A stretch of 64,000 nt of DNA from Aminipila sp963524205 (GCA_963524205.1 CAURED010000003.1:62001-126000); one strand, 5' to 3'; shown: positions 26,367 to 35,830, counted from the stretch's first letter. A program made the numbers and translations. Notes: generated by a model from the sequence alone, not told the origin.

Positions 26367-27239
26367 TTAAATATATATTTCTCCATCGGCTAATTTTTTA
26401 TAAACTCCCCCAACGTAAATCTTAGGTTTTCCATCTTCTATAGAAAGTCTGCTCATTATCTTAGAAGGTCTGTTCATGGCTTCTCCCTGAACAAACAAAT
26501 TTCTTTCTTCAGGCTTTATGATGCCTTTTTCATATAAATAAAAAGTTAATGCTCCGTTTGAAGTTCCTGTAGCCGCCTCTTCATCTATATCATACAAAGG
26601 TGCAAAATTTCTACAATTTGCTGTAACACCACTGCCCTCTTCTGCCAGGGCAAAAGCATGCACTCCTGTAACCTGATATGCCTCAGATAACTTAGATAAA
26701 GCGGCAAAATCTGGATTTATATCATTTAGCACCTGATTTGAGCTAACACCCATCATGATATCTGGAAGCCCTGTAGAAATTAAATCTGGATTCATAATAA
26801 TATCCTCTGCTTTAATTCCCATTACAGCAGCTAACTCTGCTTTTTTCTTTTCGTCATCAATGGTACCCTTTTTCACTGGTTCTCCCATCTCCATAAAAAT
26901 GAATCCATCAGTAATCTGTACCTTTAGCCGACCTGCTAGAGTTTCAAGCATATAATTTCCGCCATCTTCTATGATGCCCCACTCCATCATAGCGCCAAAT
27001 GACCCTATAGTAGCATGTCCGCACAAGTCTACCTCTGATGCAGGGGTAAAATATCTAATATTAAATTCCCCCTGTTCCATTTTTTTAATAAAAGCTGTTT
27101 CAGAATAACGCAATTCTGCTGCAGTCTTAAGCATAATTGCATCTGAAGGGAACTCCTGACCATCATCTAATAAAACAACGCCCGCAGGATTACCTCCAAA
27201 AATTTCATCAGAAAAAGCATCAACAATTTGAAACTTCAT
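26367..27239 (-). CDS. PhzF family isomerase/epimerase-like protein
   Basis: A 290-residue protein of the diaminopimelate-epimerase fold. The start is ATG 27239, with GGAGGAGAG upstream; an earlier in-frame ATG lacks a site. The N-terminal FQIVDAFSDEIFGGNPAGVVLL and SETAFI (catalytic Glu region, about 45) are typical, with YFTPASEVDLCGHATIGSFGAM (about 60-80) and the matching C-terminal EEAATGTSNGALTFYLY (about 220-237). Family members isomerise phenazine precursors or have unknown roles; the substrate here is unknown. It ends near a terminator and follows the lysine cluster but a repeat region separates them. Confidence 0.9.
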   Translation of the reverse strand: MKFQIVDAFSDEIFGGNPAGVVLLDDGQEFPSDAIMLKTAAELRYSETAFIKKMEQGEFNIRYFTPASEVDLCGHATIGSFGAMMEWGIIEDGGNYMLETLAGRLKVQITDGFIFMEMGEPVKKGTIDDEKKKAELAAVMGIKAEDIIMNPDLISTGLPDIMMGVSSNQVLNDINPDFAALSKLSEAYQVTGVHAFALAEEGSGVTANCRNFAPLYDIDEEAATGTSNGALTFYLYEKGIIKPEERNLFVQGEAMNRPSKIMSRLSIEDGKPKIYVGGVYKKLADGEIYI

Positions 27240-27315
27240 AATTACTCTCCTCCTAAACAATACATTACTATACATCTTATATTATACAACATATTCCACC
27301 AGAAGTTAAACAAAA

Positions 27316-27567
27316 ATGTGGCTTTGCCACTTCGCTAGGGAACCCCATGGTTCCCTTCAGCGCTCATTTTATTCGCTGTGCCCCCTCCTTAATGGGCAAA
27401 GAGGCTTCCGCCCAATGCCTTTTTTCCACAGCTTTAGCTGTAATGGAAAAACGGACAGCCAAATGAGCTTTGCGAATGTAGGTGCACTTGCTTTTTTATA
27501 TGATAGGAAAATCTATGGATATTTCCTACCATATAAAAAAGCCGATTAGATAGCAATCTAATCGGCT
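27316..27567. repeat. stacked hairpin region with a third copy of the lysC-end repeat
   Basis: The 373-base gap between atoA and the PhzF-like gene contains several hairpins: GTGGC/GCCAC (27318-27330), GGGAACC/GGTTCCC (27338-27355), the repeat copy at 27416-27459, and a ~20-bp stem with one mismatch at 27490-27542. The repeat copy has a 27-base core that differs from the 8 kb copies at six positions, all forming three compensated pairs. Its composition (GC-richer, palindromic) differs from the genes around it. It could be a composite of small mobile repeats. No gene is supported here. Confidence 0.7.
27538..27567 (-). terminator. terminator of the lysine/CoA-transferase operon
   Basis: On the minus strand AAGCCGATTAGATT and AATCTAATCGGCTT-type arms pair around a short loop and run into TTTTTTAT. 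It lies 46 bases after atoA and closes the leftward operon. Confidence 0.85.
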
Positions 27568-27612
27568 TGAGTAATTCTTCATAATTGGCAGAGAAGATTT
27601 ACGTATAAGTTA

Positions 27613-28269
27613 TTATTCTTCTTCCATAGGCTTTAAATCTGAGCTTATGATTAATTCACAGCCTGTTGCAGCCTTAATGTCGTCCAAAGTATAATCAGGG
27701 TGTAATTCTTTAAGTACGATACCCTTATCAGTAATTTCCATTACGCCCATTTCAGTAATAATCATATCTACTACTTTTAACGCTGTATATGGAAGTGTAC
27801 ATTCCTTTAGGATTTTATGTGCACCCTTTTGTGTGTGAAGCATTGCTATGATTACTTTCTTAGCACCTACTACAAGGTCCATAGCTCCACCCATTCCAGC
27901 TACCATCTTACCTGGTACGATCCAGTTTGCCAGGTTTCCGTGTTCGTCAACTTCCATAGCACCAAGTACTGTTGCATCAACATGTCCACCTCTAATGATT
28001 GCGAAACTTTCTTCTGATCCGAAGAAATTACCAAACGGAAGGTAAGTAACATAAGCTCCGCCTGAGTTAATTACATCCACCTCTTCTTTTCCTTTTTCAG
28101 CTGCTTCAGCTAAACCAGTAAACCCATTTTCTGAATGAAGGGTAATGTGTACTCCTTCAGGAAGATAGTTTGCTACCATTGTAGGAAGACCAATTCCTAA
28201 GTTTGCTACGTCGCCATCTTTAAATTCTTTTGCTGCTCTCTTAGCAATTCTTGCTTTTAAATCTGCCAT
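27613..28269 (-). CDS. atoA: butyrate-acetoacetate CoA-transferase subunit B
   Basis: Second subunit of a class I CoA-transferase; with AtoD it moves CoA between acetoacetyl-CoA or butyryl-CoA and acetate or butyrate. The 218 residues contain the SENG motif (LHSENGFTG, about 42-50) with the catalytic Glu, and the GGHVDATVLGAMEVDEHGNLANW stretch. It overlaps atoD by 13 bases, implying coupled translation. Placed at the end of the lysine operon, it would activate butyrate or release acetoacetate formed by the cleavage step. Confidence 0.94.
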   Translation of the reverse strand: MADLKARIAKRAAKEFKDGDVANLGIGLPTMVANYLPEGVHITLHSENGFTGLAEAAEKGKEEVDVINSGGAYVTYLPFGNFFGSEESFAIIRGGHVDATVLGAMEVDEHGNLANWIVPGKMVAGMGGAMDLVVGAKKVIIAMLHTQKGAHKILKECTLPYTALKVVDMIITEMGVMEITDKGIVLKELHPDYTLDDIKAATGCELIISSDLKPMEEE

Positions 28270-28991
28270 GGTTTTTCTCCTTCCACAATATAGTTTACAT
28301 ATACGCCTGCTGTTGTAAATGTATCAACATCTACTGCGCCTACTTCAACAACCTCTTCTGAAGCAAGGATTACTGTTTCAGCAGCCATTGCCATCACATG
28401 ATTGAAGTTCTTCGTTGCTTTTGCACATGCAAAGTTACCATACTTATCACAAATTGTTGCTCTGCAAAATGCAAAATCAGCTTTTAAAGGTTTTTCAAGA
28501 AGATAATCTTTACCATCAACATTAATTACTTCTTTTTTCTCTGAAATAGTAATTTCGCGTTCGCCTGTAGATACTTTTTCACCACTCTGAATTAGTGTAC
28601 CTACTCCTGTTGGTGTTAATACTCCTCCAAGACCAGCTCCGCCTGCTCTGATTTTTTCAGCAAGAGTTCCCTGTGGAACTAATGTACACTGAAGTGTACC
28701 ATCATTCATGCCTTTACCAATGATTGGGTTCATTCCTACGTGTGAAGCAATGATATGGTCTACCATACCTGCTGATAAAAGCTTTGCTACACCTCTGTCA
28801 GTTGTTCCTGTTGCTGCTTCTGGAAGTCCTCCATCATTAGCAATAATGGTTAAATGCTTAACACCTTTTTTTACTAGTGCATCAATTAAAATTTCAGGAG
28901 TACCTGTGCCTAAGAAACCAGCAACCATTATAGTTGCACCGTCTTTTATACCTGCGACTGCTTCTTCGGCTGTTCTGATTTTATTAATCAT
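28257..28991 (-). CDS. atoD: butyrate-acetoacetate CoA-transferase subunit A
   Basis: First CoA-transferase subunit, 244 residues from the ATG at 28991 (AAAGG 11 bases upstream; a GTG three codons earlier is less likely). It shows the glycine-rich VAGFLGTGTPEILIDAL (about 22-38) and the GAGLGGVLTPTGVGT region (about 118-132). Family enzymes form an A2B2 oligomer. In the lysine pathway acetoacetate from the Kce step receives CoA here. Neighbours are atoE upstream and atoA downstream. Confidence 0.93.
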   Translation of the reverse strand: MINKIRTAEEAVAGIKDGATIMVAGFLGTGTPEILIDALVKKGVKHLTIIANDGGLPEAATGTTDRGVAKLLSAGMVDHIIASHVGMNPIIGKGMNDGTLQCTLVPQGTLAEKIRAGGAGLGGVLTPTGVGTLIQSGEKVSTGEREITISEKKEVINVDGKDYLLEKPLKADFAFCRATICDKYGNFACAKATKNFNHVMAMAAETVILASEEVVEVGAVDVDTFTTAGVYVNYIVEGEKPWQI

Positions 28992-29095
28992 CAAAAACAC
29001 GACCTTTCTTTAAATTACTTAAGTTTCCCCCTGTTTGTATCACAAGCAGGGGGGTTATTTTTCTTTATATATAACTATTTGTTAATTAACGAAAC

Positions 29096-30463
29096 TTATG
29101 CTAATCCCAGCATTCCAACAATCAGGAATCCACCGCAAACAACGATTCCCGTAAAAAACAATGTAATCAGGCAATATCCCATAATATCCCTTGCGGAAAG
29201 TCCTGCAATACCTAATGCAGGCAATGCCCAAAATGGCTGAATCATATTAGTCCAAGCATCGCCCCAGGCAATGCCCATACCAGTCAAAGCTGGACTAACG
29301 CCAAGAGCGTCTCCTGCAGGCATCATGATAGGACCTTGAACTGCCCACTGTCCGCCACCTGATGGAACGAAGATATTTACGATACCAGCTGATAAAAATG
29401 TAAATAATGGGAAAGTAATAGGAGTTGCAATCGCAACAAACCAATTACTAATTACAGCGGCTAATGATAATCCTGTAGCAGCGCTTGCTGTGGTCATCAT
29501 TGTCATTATTCCTGAATAGAATGGAAACTGCAAAATAATTCCTGCTGATCCCTTTGTTGCTTCAGTTATTGCATTTACATAATTAATAGGCGTTTTATGG
29601 AATATAATACCTAAAACTAAAAATATTAAATTAACAATGTTCAAAGATACATTAAACCCATTTGCTGCAAAATAAACAACCAGATAAATAATTCCTACAA
29701 GGGCAATAATTATCGACATAATTGGACTATTTTCGATTTTTTCAGCAGGGGTTACCGGAACTTTATATTCTATAATATCATCAACTAAAAGATTTCTATC
29801 TACCGTTACAACCTGATCAGGTGATGGATGCATTTTCGCATTAATAAATGGGAGACAAACCAAAATAATCAAAACCATTATCAGATTATATGGTGCAAAT
29901 ATTGTCAGACTTGTGGATATAGGTTCTGATACTATCCCGCCTGTAGCTGCTAGTAATGTTTCTTTACCAGGTGTAGCCAAAGCTAGAGGAATCGATCCTG
30001 AAAAACCTGCATGCCATATAACAAAACCAGAATAAGCAGATGCTATCAATAAACGATAGTCAATGCCATCAACCTGTCTTGCGATTTCCTTTGCAAGAAT
30101 GGCCCCAACTACGAGTCCAAATCCCCAGTTAATCCAACATGCAATAATAGAAAAAAATGTTACTACTATAATTCCTTGTGTAGGGTTTTTAGCAAGTGAT
30201 GCTACTCTAGACACAACTTTTTTAATAGCAGGTGCATTAGCAAATGCACTACCAAGAACTAAAACCAATGCCATCTGCATGGAGAATGATAGCAAGCCCC
30301 ATACACCGCCACCCCAGGCATTTACCATTTCCATTGGTGTCATACCTGCTAAAGGTATTGCTGCCACAAAAACAACTATTGATAAAATAATACAAAAAAT
30401 AAAAGGATCTGGAAGGAAACGATTTACCAAGGCCACGCATCCATTGGAAAGTCTTTTAAACAT
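29096..30463 (-). CDS. atoE: AtoE-type short-chain fatty acid transporter
   Basis: A 455-residue membrane protein of the AtoE family with about 12 hydrophobic segments. Family hallmarks include LVNRFLPDPFIFCIILSI at the N terminus, CWINWGFGLVVGAILAKEIAR (about 109-129) and FVPSGGGQWAVQGPIMMPA (about 365-383). These carriers move short-chain fatty acids such as butyrate or acetoacetate. Lying between kamE and atoDA, it probably exports or takes up the acids made by lysine fermentation. AGGAG ribosome binding site before ATG. Confidence 0.92.
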   Translation of the reverse strand: MFKRLSNGCVALVNRFLPDPFIFCIILSIVVFVAAIPLAGMTPMEMVNAWGGGVWGLLSFSMQMALVLVLGSAFANAPAIKKVVSRVASLAKNPTQGIIVVTFFSIIACWINWGFGLVVGAILAKEIARQVDGIDYRLLIASAYSGFVIWHAGFSGSIPLALATPGKETLLAATGGIVSEPISTSLTIFAPYNLIMVLIILVCLPFINAKMHPSPDQVVTVDRNLLVDDIIEYKVPVTPAEKIENSPIMSIIIALVGIIYLVVYFAANGFNVSLNIVNLIFLVLGIIFHKTPINYVNAITEATKGSAGIILQFPFYSGIMTMMTTASAATGLSLAAVISNWFVAIATPITFPLFTFLSAGIVNIFVPSGGGQWAVQGPIMMPAGDALGVSPALTGMGIAWGDAWTNMIQPFWALPALGIAGLSARDIMGYCLITLFFTGIVVCGGFLIVGMLGLA

Positions 30464-30553
30464 AAAAACAACTCCTCTCTTATACTATAAAATTAGTCAA
30501 TAATTACTGACAAACACCTATAAAGAGTTGCTTTATGCAAGTTATGTAAAATA

Positions 30554-30633
30554 ATGGGTGTATAATTTTTTGATAATGAAAGATTGCATACAGTAACTTT
30601 TCCTGTGTTCTGTCGCTTTTATTATACACCCAT
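30554..30633. repeat. 13-bp inverted repeat between kamE and atoE
   Basis: ATGGGTGTATAAT (30554-30566) and ATTATACACCCAT (30621-30633) are perfect inverted copies around a 54-base loop. The left arm of the minus-strand transcript is preceded by an A-run; the plus strand has a T-run after the second arm. It could be a partial terminator or processing site that sets different levels for kam genes and atoE/D/A. Confidence 0.65.
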
Positions 30634-30678
30634 CTTTTTTTATGTCAATATTTCTCAATTCAAGAAGTTGATGGTTAT

Positions 30679-31452
30679 TTAGATTCTGCCTCTCTTAACA
30701 ATCTCTGTTATTACGTATGAAGCTACGTGTTCAGCATAATTATGAGGGCCAAAACCAGCATCATAACCTAATTCCTGAGCAAGTTCATGAGAAATTCTAG
30801 GTCCGCCGCAGATAAGAAGAATCTTGTCTCTTATTCCTTCAGCTTCCATCAGTTCAACCATGTTAGTTAAGTTCTGAATATGAATATCCTTCTGAGTAAC
30901 AGTCTGAGAAACTAAAATTGCATCAGCTTTAACTTCGATAGCCTTAGCAATAAGCTCTTCATTTGGAACCTGGCTTCCCATGTTAATAGCAGTTACATTC
31001 TTAAATCTTTCAAGTCCGAAGTGTCCGTGGAAACCCTTCATGTTCATGATAGCATCGATACCTACAGTATGAGCATCAGTACCAGTACTTGCTCCAACCA
31101 TTACAACGTCTCTCTTGATGTTTTCTGCAATATATTCACCACATTCAACTCTGTCCATGATTTCTACATCAACCTTTGGAACTTTGATTGTGCTGTAGTC
31201 AATTGTGTGCTGAGCTTTTCCGTATACTACGAAGAAAGTAAATCCGCCGCCCATATCTTTTGAATAAACGCATGCAGGCTCATTAACGCCCATCTGCTTT
31301 ACATAGTTCTTAGCCGCTTCATTTGCTTCATCACCATAAGGAACTGGTAATGTAAATGCAAACTCCATCTGTCCATCATTTAGTGTATCGCCATAAGGCT
31401 TAACCTTAGTTAAATCGATTTGATTATTAGCTGTGTTACAATTGCAAGTCAT
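30679..31452 (-). CDS. kamE: lysine 5,6-aminomutase, beta subunit (B12-binding)
   Basis: Small subunit of the adenosylcobalamin- and PLP-dependent lysine 5,6-aminomutase, which moves the terminal amino group of beta-lysine or D-lysine. The 257 residues include an N-terminal extension and a B12-binding Rossmann domain. The cobalamin ligand motif DxHxxG is DAHTVG (about 133-138). The lysine that binds PLP is expected in the N-terminal part (GASTGTDAH precedes the B12 motif). The start codon shares one base with the kamD stop (TAATG), so the subunits are translated together. Confidence 0.96.
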   Translation of the reverse strand: MTCNCNTANNQIDLTKVKPYGDTLNDGQMEFAFTLPVPYGDEANEAAKNYVKQMGVNEPACVYSKDMGGGFTFFVVYGKAQHTIDYSTIKVPKVDVEIMDRVECGEYIAENIKRDVVMVGASTGTDAHTVGIDAIMNMKGFHGHFGLERFKNVTAINMGSQVPNEELIAKAIEVKADAILVSQTVTQKDIHIQNLTNMVELMEAEGIRDKILLICGGPRISHELAQELGYDAGFGPHNYAEHVASYVITEIVKRGRI

Positions 31453-33011
31453 TATTTTGCACCTCCCATCATTAGTGGAATGAATGGATTGAAGTATCCT
31501 GCATCCTTAACGCATACGCCTTCAAGTCCCTTTCCTCCATCTCTAGGTCTCTTAATTCCGCCGAAAATACCTTTTTCAATAGTTGTAAATAAGCTTTCTG
31601 CTTCAACTTCGTGAAGAAGCTTGTCTGCCTTATCAAGAACATCCTGAGCTCTCTTCTGGATGACACCATCCTTCTTAAATTCAACTTCTTTGCCAAGATC
31701 TCTTGCATTGTTGAAGATGTACTGAGCATTTTCAATGGAAAGATATCTATCGTGCATGTGTGGTGTATGAATAGCTTCTGTAGGCATACCTAAAAGCTGT
31801 AGTGACTGTCCAGTCCATACAGAAATTAAGTTAAATAATGCATCCTGAATATGACCCTTGAAGATATTACCTGTCATAAACTTTGTAGGAGGCATGTACT
31901 TAAGTGAAGCGTCAGGGAAAATTTCCTTAGCCATTTCAGCCTGAGCTAATTCATATAAGAAACCATTTTCAATGTCTGGATCCATTTCAAATGCATGTCC
32001 AAGACCCATCTGGTGTTCTTTTACGTTTGCAATTACTGCGAACTGTTCATTCATGAACTGTGATGCAAGTACTGTGTGAGCAGCTTCATAAGCATCATCA
32101 GTAGTTAGGTAGTTATCTTCTCCTGAGTTGAAGATAATATCACAGTAACCGATGATTACTCTTGAGAAGAACTGGTCAACTAAAGTTCTCTGCATATTGA
32201 TATCTCTAAATAGTATACCGTAGATAGCGTCATTTAACATAACGTCAAGTCTTTCCAATGCACCCATAGCTGCGATTTCTGGCATACACATACCAGATGA
32301 ATAGTTACATAATCTGATATATCTTCCTACTTCTTCTCCAACTTCATCAAGAGCTTTTCTCATGATTCTGAAGTTTTCCTGAGTAGCATAAGTACCACCG
32401 AAACCTTCAGTAGTTGGTCCATAAGGAACATAGTCAAGTAAGCTCTGTGCTGTTGTTCTGATAACAGCAATAATATCAGCACCCTGTCTTGCAGCAGCCT
32501 GAGCCTGAGTAACGTCTTCATAGATGTTACCAGTAGCTACGATTACATATAAATAAGGTCTTCTGCCTTCGCCTAGCTTTTCAATGTATTCATTTCTCTT
32601 TGCAGTCTGAGCCTTAATCTTTTCTAGCGCCTTCTTAACAGCAGGCATAATCTTTGCTTCAGCTTCTTCTTTTGATGCTGTATCAAGCTTTGTAATTTCA
32701 AGCTGACCTGCTGCCATCTTTTCTGCAATTTCCTGTGGTTCTAAACCAGTCTGAATCATTGCATTTCCCATCCAGTAAGCAACACCTCTTTGAAGTCCGC
32801 CAGCTTCTTTAATCTGGTCAACTACAACGTTTGGAAGTGGAGTTTCAACTTCGTCAATTCCATCAACCCCTAAAAGACGTAAAATAGTTCTTTCAGTACT
32901 TACTGTAGTATGTCTGTCAATAAATTCCTGCATGCTCTGTGCAATTCTTCCTGCGCATGAACGTGCACTGTCAATTTTTTTTGGATCTAAGTTTAGCTTA
33001 TTTGCTGCCAT
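31452..33011 (-). CDS. kamD: lysine 5,6-aminomutase, alpha subunit
   Basis: Large TIM-barrel subunit of the B12/PLP-dependent lysine 5,6-aminomutase, 519 residues. The start chosen is ATG 33011 (MAANKLNLDP), about 10 bases after GGAGG; an ATG three codons earlier lies too close to that site. Family features include RRPYLYVIVATGNIYEDVTQAQAAARQGADIIAVIRTTAQ-type barrel segments (about 160-200) and GFGGTYATQENFRIMR. KamD and KamE carry out step two of lysine fermentation, making 3,5-diaminohexanoate. Confidence 0.96.
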   Translation of the reverse strand: MAANKLNLDPKKIDSARSCAGRIAQSMQEFIDRHTTVSTERTILRLLGVDGIDEVETPLPNVVVDQIKEAGGLQRGVAYWMGNAMIQTGLEPQEIAEKMAAGQLEITKLDTASKEEAEAKIMPAVKKALEKIKAQTAKRNEYIEKLGEGRRPYLYVIVATGNIYEDVTQAQAAARQGADIIAVIRTTAQSLLDYVPYGPTTEGFGGTYATQENFRIMRKALDEVGEEVGRYIRLCNYSSGMCMPEIAAMGALERLDVMLNDAIYGILFRDINMQRTLVDQFFSRVIIGYCDIIFNSGEDNYLTTDDAYEAAHTVLASQFMNEQFAVIANVKEHQMGLGHAFEMDPDIENGFLYELAQAEMAKEIFPDASLKYMPPTKFMTGNIFKGHIQDALFNLISVWTGQSLQLLGMPTEAIHTPHMHDRYLSIENAQYIFNNARDLGKEVEFKKDGVIQKRAQDVLDKADKLLHEVEAESLFTTIEKGIFGGIKRPRDGGKGLEGVCVKDAGYFNPFIPLMMGGAK

Positions 33012-33075
33012 CCTTTTCATTCCTCCTCTTTGCCTGTATCCCCCGTATATGGAAAATCATTTGCAATAAAATAAC

Positions 33076-34704
33076 TTATTTAATATATTCTTTGGCCCTA
33101 TTGATGATTTCATCATTAAGTCCCAATATCTTTGCAATATTCAAAGCATCCTTCGGAATTTCTTCCTCTCGCTCTACAGACTTTAATCTATAGTCCATGT
33201 ATTTGGAAATAATGTTAATACGTTCTTTCCTATTCGCATATTTAATTTCCTTATCCAGTTTATTAAAATCTGCGTTTTCAAGGCCTACAACCTGCATAGT
33301 TTTAACCATACCCCTTTGTGATACATTATCAAAATGTGTAGTTATCAAAGTGATATATGGTTTTTCTCGCAGATATTCGATTAAACTTCTTGTCAGTGCC
33401 AAACCTTCTACAGGGTTTGTACCGCTTGCAATTTCATCAATAAGAATCAACGATTTGGATTTGCTGTTATCTAATATTTCCTTTAATTCCTCCATCTCAC
33501 TGCCAAAGCTTGAAAGCCCTCTTTCCAGACTCTGACTGTCTCCAATCAGAATTTGTATAAAATTGCACAAACCAACTCTAGCCCAATCACAAGGAACAAA
33601 GAAACCATATTGGGTAAGTAGCTGAACCAGCCCCGCTAATTTCAGACTTATAGTTTTACCTCCCATATTAGCTCCTGTTATGCAGGAAACGCCATCCGCA
33701 AGAGACATACTTACAGGGCAATATTTTTTGCCCTTAGAAATCAAAATGTCTTCAACTTCCAAATGTCTTCCTTCCATAAATTCAATTGTATGACCTTCAA
33801 TAATCTCAGGTTTTACGCATTTATGCTCCTCAGCATATACGGTTTTACCCATTGTAAAATCCAGCTGTCCAAGCTTATCACAGTTTCCTAAAATTAAATC
33901 TCTGCTAACAAAAATTTTTCTGGATAACTGCTCTCGTACTTTTAGTTCTTCTTCTTCAATTACTTCAGTAAGCTTATTCATCTTTGTAATTAATTCATCT
34001 GCTTCCTCAGAAGGTCTAACACCAAAAGTAACATTGACATAATCCTGATCTTTTATAAGTAATTCAGGAACATTTTTAAGCTTTTCTACTAGTTCTGCTT
34101 TAGCTTTCGAAATAATACATTCAAATTTAGGCGTTATATCCAGATCGTATTTCTCTTCCAAATACAATTTTGTTTTCTTCTGTGCCTTCCTTACCGCGAT
34201 TTCATAATCACGTTTTTCTTTTCTTAAAGGTCCCAGTTTTTCTGAAAACTGATCATATATATAAAATGTATTTATTCTTTCTTTTCCAGGATCCAGAGTA
34301 TTAAGGGCCTCCTCAATATCTGCAAGCATAAATTCCTCAAGAACATATTCCTGGTTTTCAATTTGAAGCTTTCTTATCTTTTCCATAATTAGCAGTAAAC
34401 TTTTTATTTCAAAAAGTTCTACTACGGATAAAGTGCTATTCTCGCTTCTTTCCAATGTGTAGGTACAATCCTTGGTTTCCATAAAGCATTCATATAGAAC
34501 ATCCTTCAAATTCGGCTTTTGGTTAAGCATCTCAAAGATTTTTTCCATTTTAGAAAACTCTCTTTTAAGCGCTTCCTCCTGTCCCGGCATATATGGATTT
34601 AGCTCCTTCATAATTTTTGTGCCAAAAGGTGTTGCAGTATAAACGCTCTGCATAACATAACTCAGTCCAGTTTCCTTTCTTGTCTTAACGTTTGCCAGTC
34701 TCAT
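33076..34704 (-). CDS. kamC: KamC, MutS-like protein of the lysine aminomutase cluster
   Basis: A 542-residue protein with a MutS-type ATPase domain at the C terminus: Walker A ITGANMGGKTISLK (about 338-351), the signature SLERGLSSFGSEMEEL (about 390-405) and Walker B LILIDEIASGTNP (about 413-425). A clamp-like helical region precedes it. The mismatch-recognition domain of true MutS is missing, so it is not a repair protein. Its fixed place between kamB and kamD in lysine-fermenting bacteria suggests a chaperone role for the aminomutase, perhaps reactivation after B12 loss; this is inference. AGGAGG ribosome binding site before ATG. Confidence 0.85.
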   Translation of the reverse strand: MRLANVKTRKETGLSYVMQSVYTATPFGTKIMKELNPYMPGQEEALKREFSKMEKIFEMLNQKPNLKDVLYECFMETKDCTYTLERSENSTLSVVELFEIKSLLLIMEKIRKLQIENQEYVLEEFMLADIEEALNTLDPGKERINTFYIYDQFSEKLGPLRKEKRDYEIAVRKAQKKTKLYLEEKYDLDITPKFECIISKAKAELVEKLKNVPELLIKDQDYVNVTFGVRPSEEADELITKMNKLTEVIEEEELKVREQLSRKIFVSRDLILGNCDKLGQLDFTMGKTVYAEEHKCVKPEIIEGHTIEFMEGRHLEVEDILISKGKKYCPVSMSLADGVSCITGANMGGKTISLKLAGLVQLLTQYGFFVPCDWARVGLCNFIQILIGDSQSLERGLSSFGSEMEELKEILDNSKSKSLILIDEIASGTNPVEGLALTRSLIEYLREKPYITLITTHFDNVSQRGMVKTMQVVGLENADFNKLDKEIKYANRKERINIISKYMDYRLKSVEREEEIPKDALNIAKILGLNDEIINRAKEYIK

Positions 34705-34736
34705 TTATAATATACCTCCTTAAACACTTAAATTAC

Positions 34737-35759
34737 TTAAACATTATACTTTACATCAACCACAGGAACATCACCTACCGCCGCTTTCATGGCTTCTATC
34801 AGTGCTTTGTGCTCAAAGGAATACCCTAAAGGAGCAAAAGGATTTACAGTAATAGCTGCCACCTTTATGTTCTTTAGAACTTCCACACAAAAGCCCTGCT
34901 TCTTTAATTGACCCCATTTAATAGAATCAATAAATATTTTTGTAGGGTCCTTTAAAACAAACTTTACTTTTTTAAACTTTTTAGGGTGAATATCTACAAT
35001 AACACTGTTAGTTAATGCACCTGGAATGTAAATATAATCTGTATTTTCATCAATAGCATCATCAATAAATCGGCTTGCACCCAATCCAGTTTTTAAATCA
35101 AGCTGTCTTACTTTTTCCCCAGAGAAAATGAGAACATTTTCTCTTTTATTTTTATCTTCAATAGTCTCTCTGATAAATTGATTTTTGATTATAGGCAAGC
35201 TGTATAATTCAAGAGTATGAGCAGTTTCATCAACTACTCTGTTCATGCTTCTTGAAAGTACCGCACCTGTGGAAAGAATAATTGCATCGGAAGTTTCTGG
35301 TGCTGCTATAGACTTTCGGTCTATGGCTCCATCAATAAGTATAAGCTCCGCACCCAATGAAAGCATTTCTTTACACAATTCCCTATGATCCGCAGTACTA
35401 ACCGGTCCTGCAATCTGAACATATCCACTTTCAACAACCCTGCACAAAAGTAACTGTCCAAGAGCTGTAGAGTATTTGCTCATTTTCAGGATCTCAAGAC
35501 CTGCTTCTGCAAGATCATAAAGCTGCTTAGGTATAGAAACAATAGTGCCCGTATCCAAAAATACTCTAGGTTTCTCTGTTCCTGTTACCAAATCCACAGT
35601 TTCGCCATCTCTTCCTGTAGAAGTAATGCCTAAAACCACACCTTCGTCCATAGCTTCTTCAATTATATAATTCAAAGCTGTGGTCTTTCCTGCGTTTTTT
35701 GACATCCCAACAATGGAAAGCGTTTTATATTCATCTTGTAATTTATCTAGTAAGCCCAT
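34737..35759 (-). CDS. kamB: KamB, P-loop protein of the lysine aminomutase cluster
   Basis: A 340-residue protein from the ATG at 35759 (MGLLDKLQDE); an ATG 14 codons upstream is possible, and the ribosome binding site is weak for both. A Walker A motif GMSKNAGKTT (about 18-27) is clear, and ELILIDGAIDRKS (about 140-152) may be Walker B. No membrane segment. Homologues lie beside kamC in lysine fermentation clusters; the pair is thought to assist the B12 enzyme. The exact activity is unknown. It precedes kamC by 32 bases. Confidence 0.82.
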   Translation of the reverse strand: MGLLDKLQDEYKTLSIVGMSKNAGKTTALNYIIEEAMDEGVVLGITSTGRDGETVDLVTGTEKPRVFLDTGTIVSIPKQLYDLAEAGLEILKMSKYSTALGQLLLCRVVESGYVQIAGPVSTADHRELCKEMLSLGAELILIDGAIDRKSIAAPETSDAIILSTGAVLSRSMNRVVDETAHTLELYSLPIIKNQFIRETIEDKNKRENVLIFSGEKVRQLDLKTGLGASRFIDDAIDENTDYIYIPGALTNSVIVDIHPKKFKKVKFVLKDPTKIFIDSIKWGQLKKQGFCVEVLKNIKVAAITVNPFAPLGYSFEHKALIEAMKAAVGDVPVVDVKYNV

Positions 35760-35796
35760 AATTTTCTCATTTCTATTTGTACAACATGAAAACACA

Positions 35797-35830
35797 TGCA
35801 CCTTGCTGCTTTAGCAAGCGGCTCGGTGCA
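35797..35830. promoter_or_regulatory. hairpin between kamA and kamB
   Basis: On the minus strand TGCAC pairs with GTGCA outside and CTTGC with GCAAG inside a 7-base loop, with a 7-base bulge. No T-run follows, so it is more likely an mRNA stabiliser or processing site than a terminator. Confidence 0.5.

Noticed and set aside
27316..27549. 77-residue plus-strand open frame
   Set aside because: It spans stacked hairpins and a repeat copy and has no ribosome binding site.
33076..34704. kamC as a DNA mismatch repair MutS
   Set aside because: Only the ATPase and clamp-like part is present, and it lies inside the lysine aminomutase operon.
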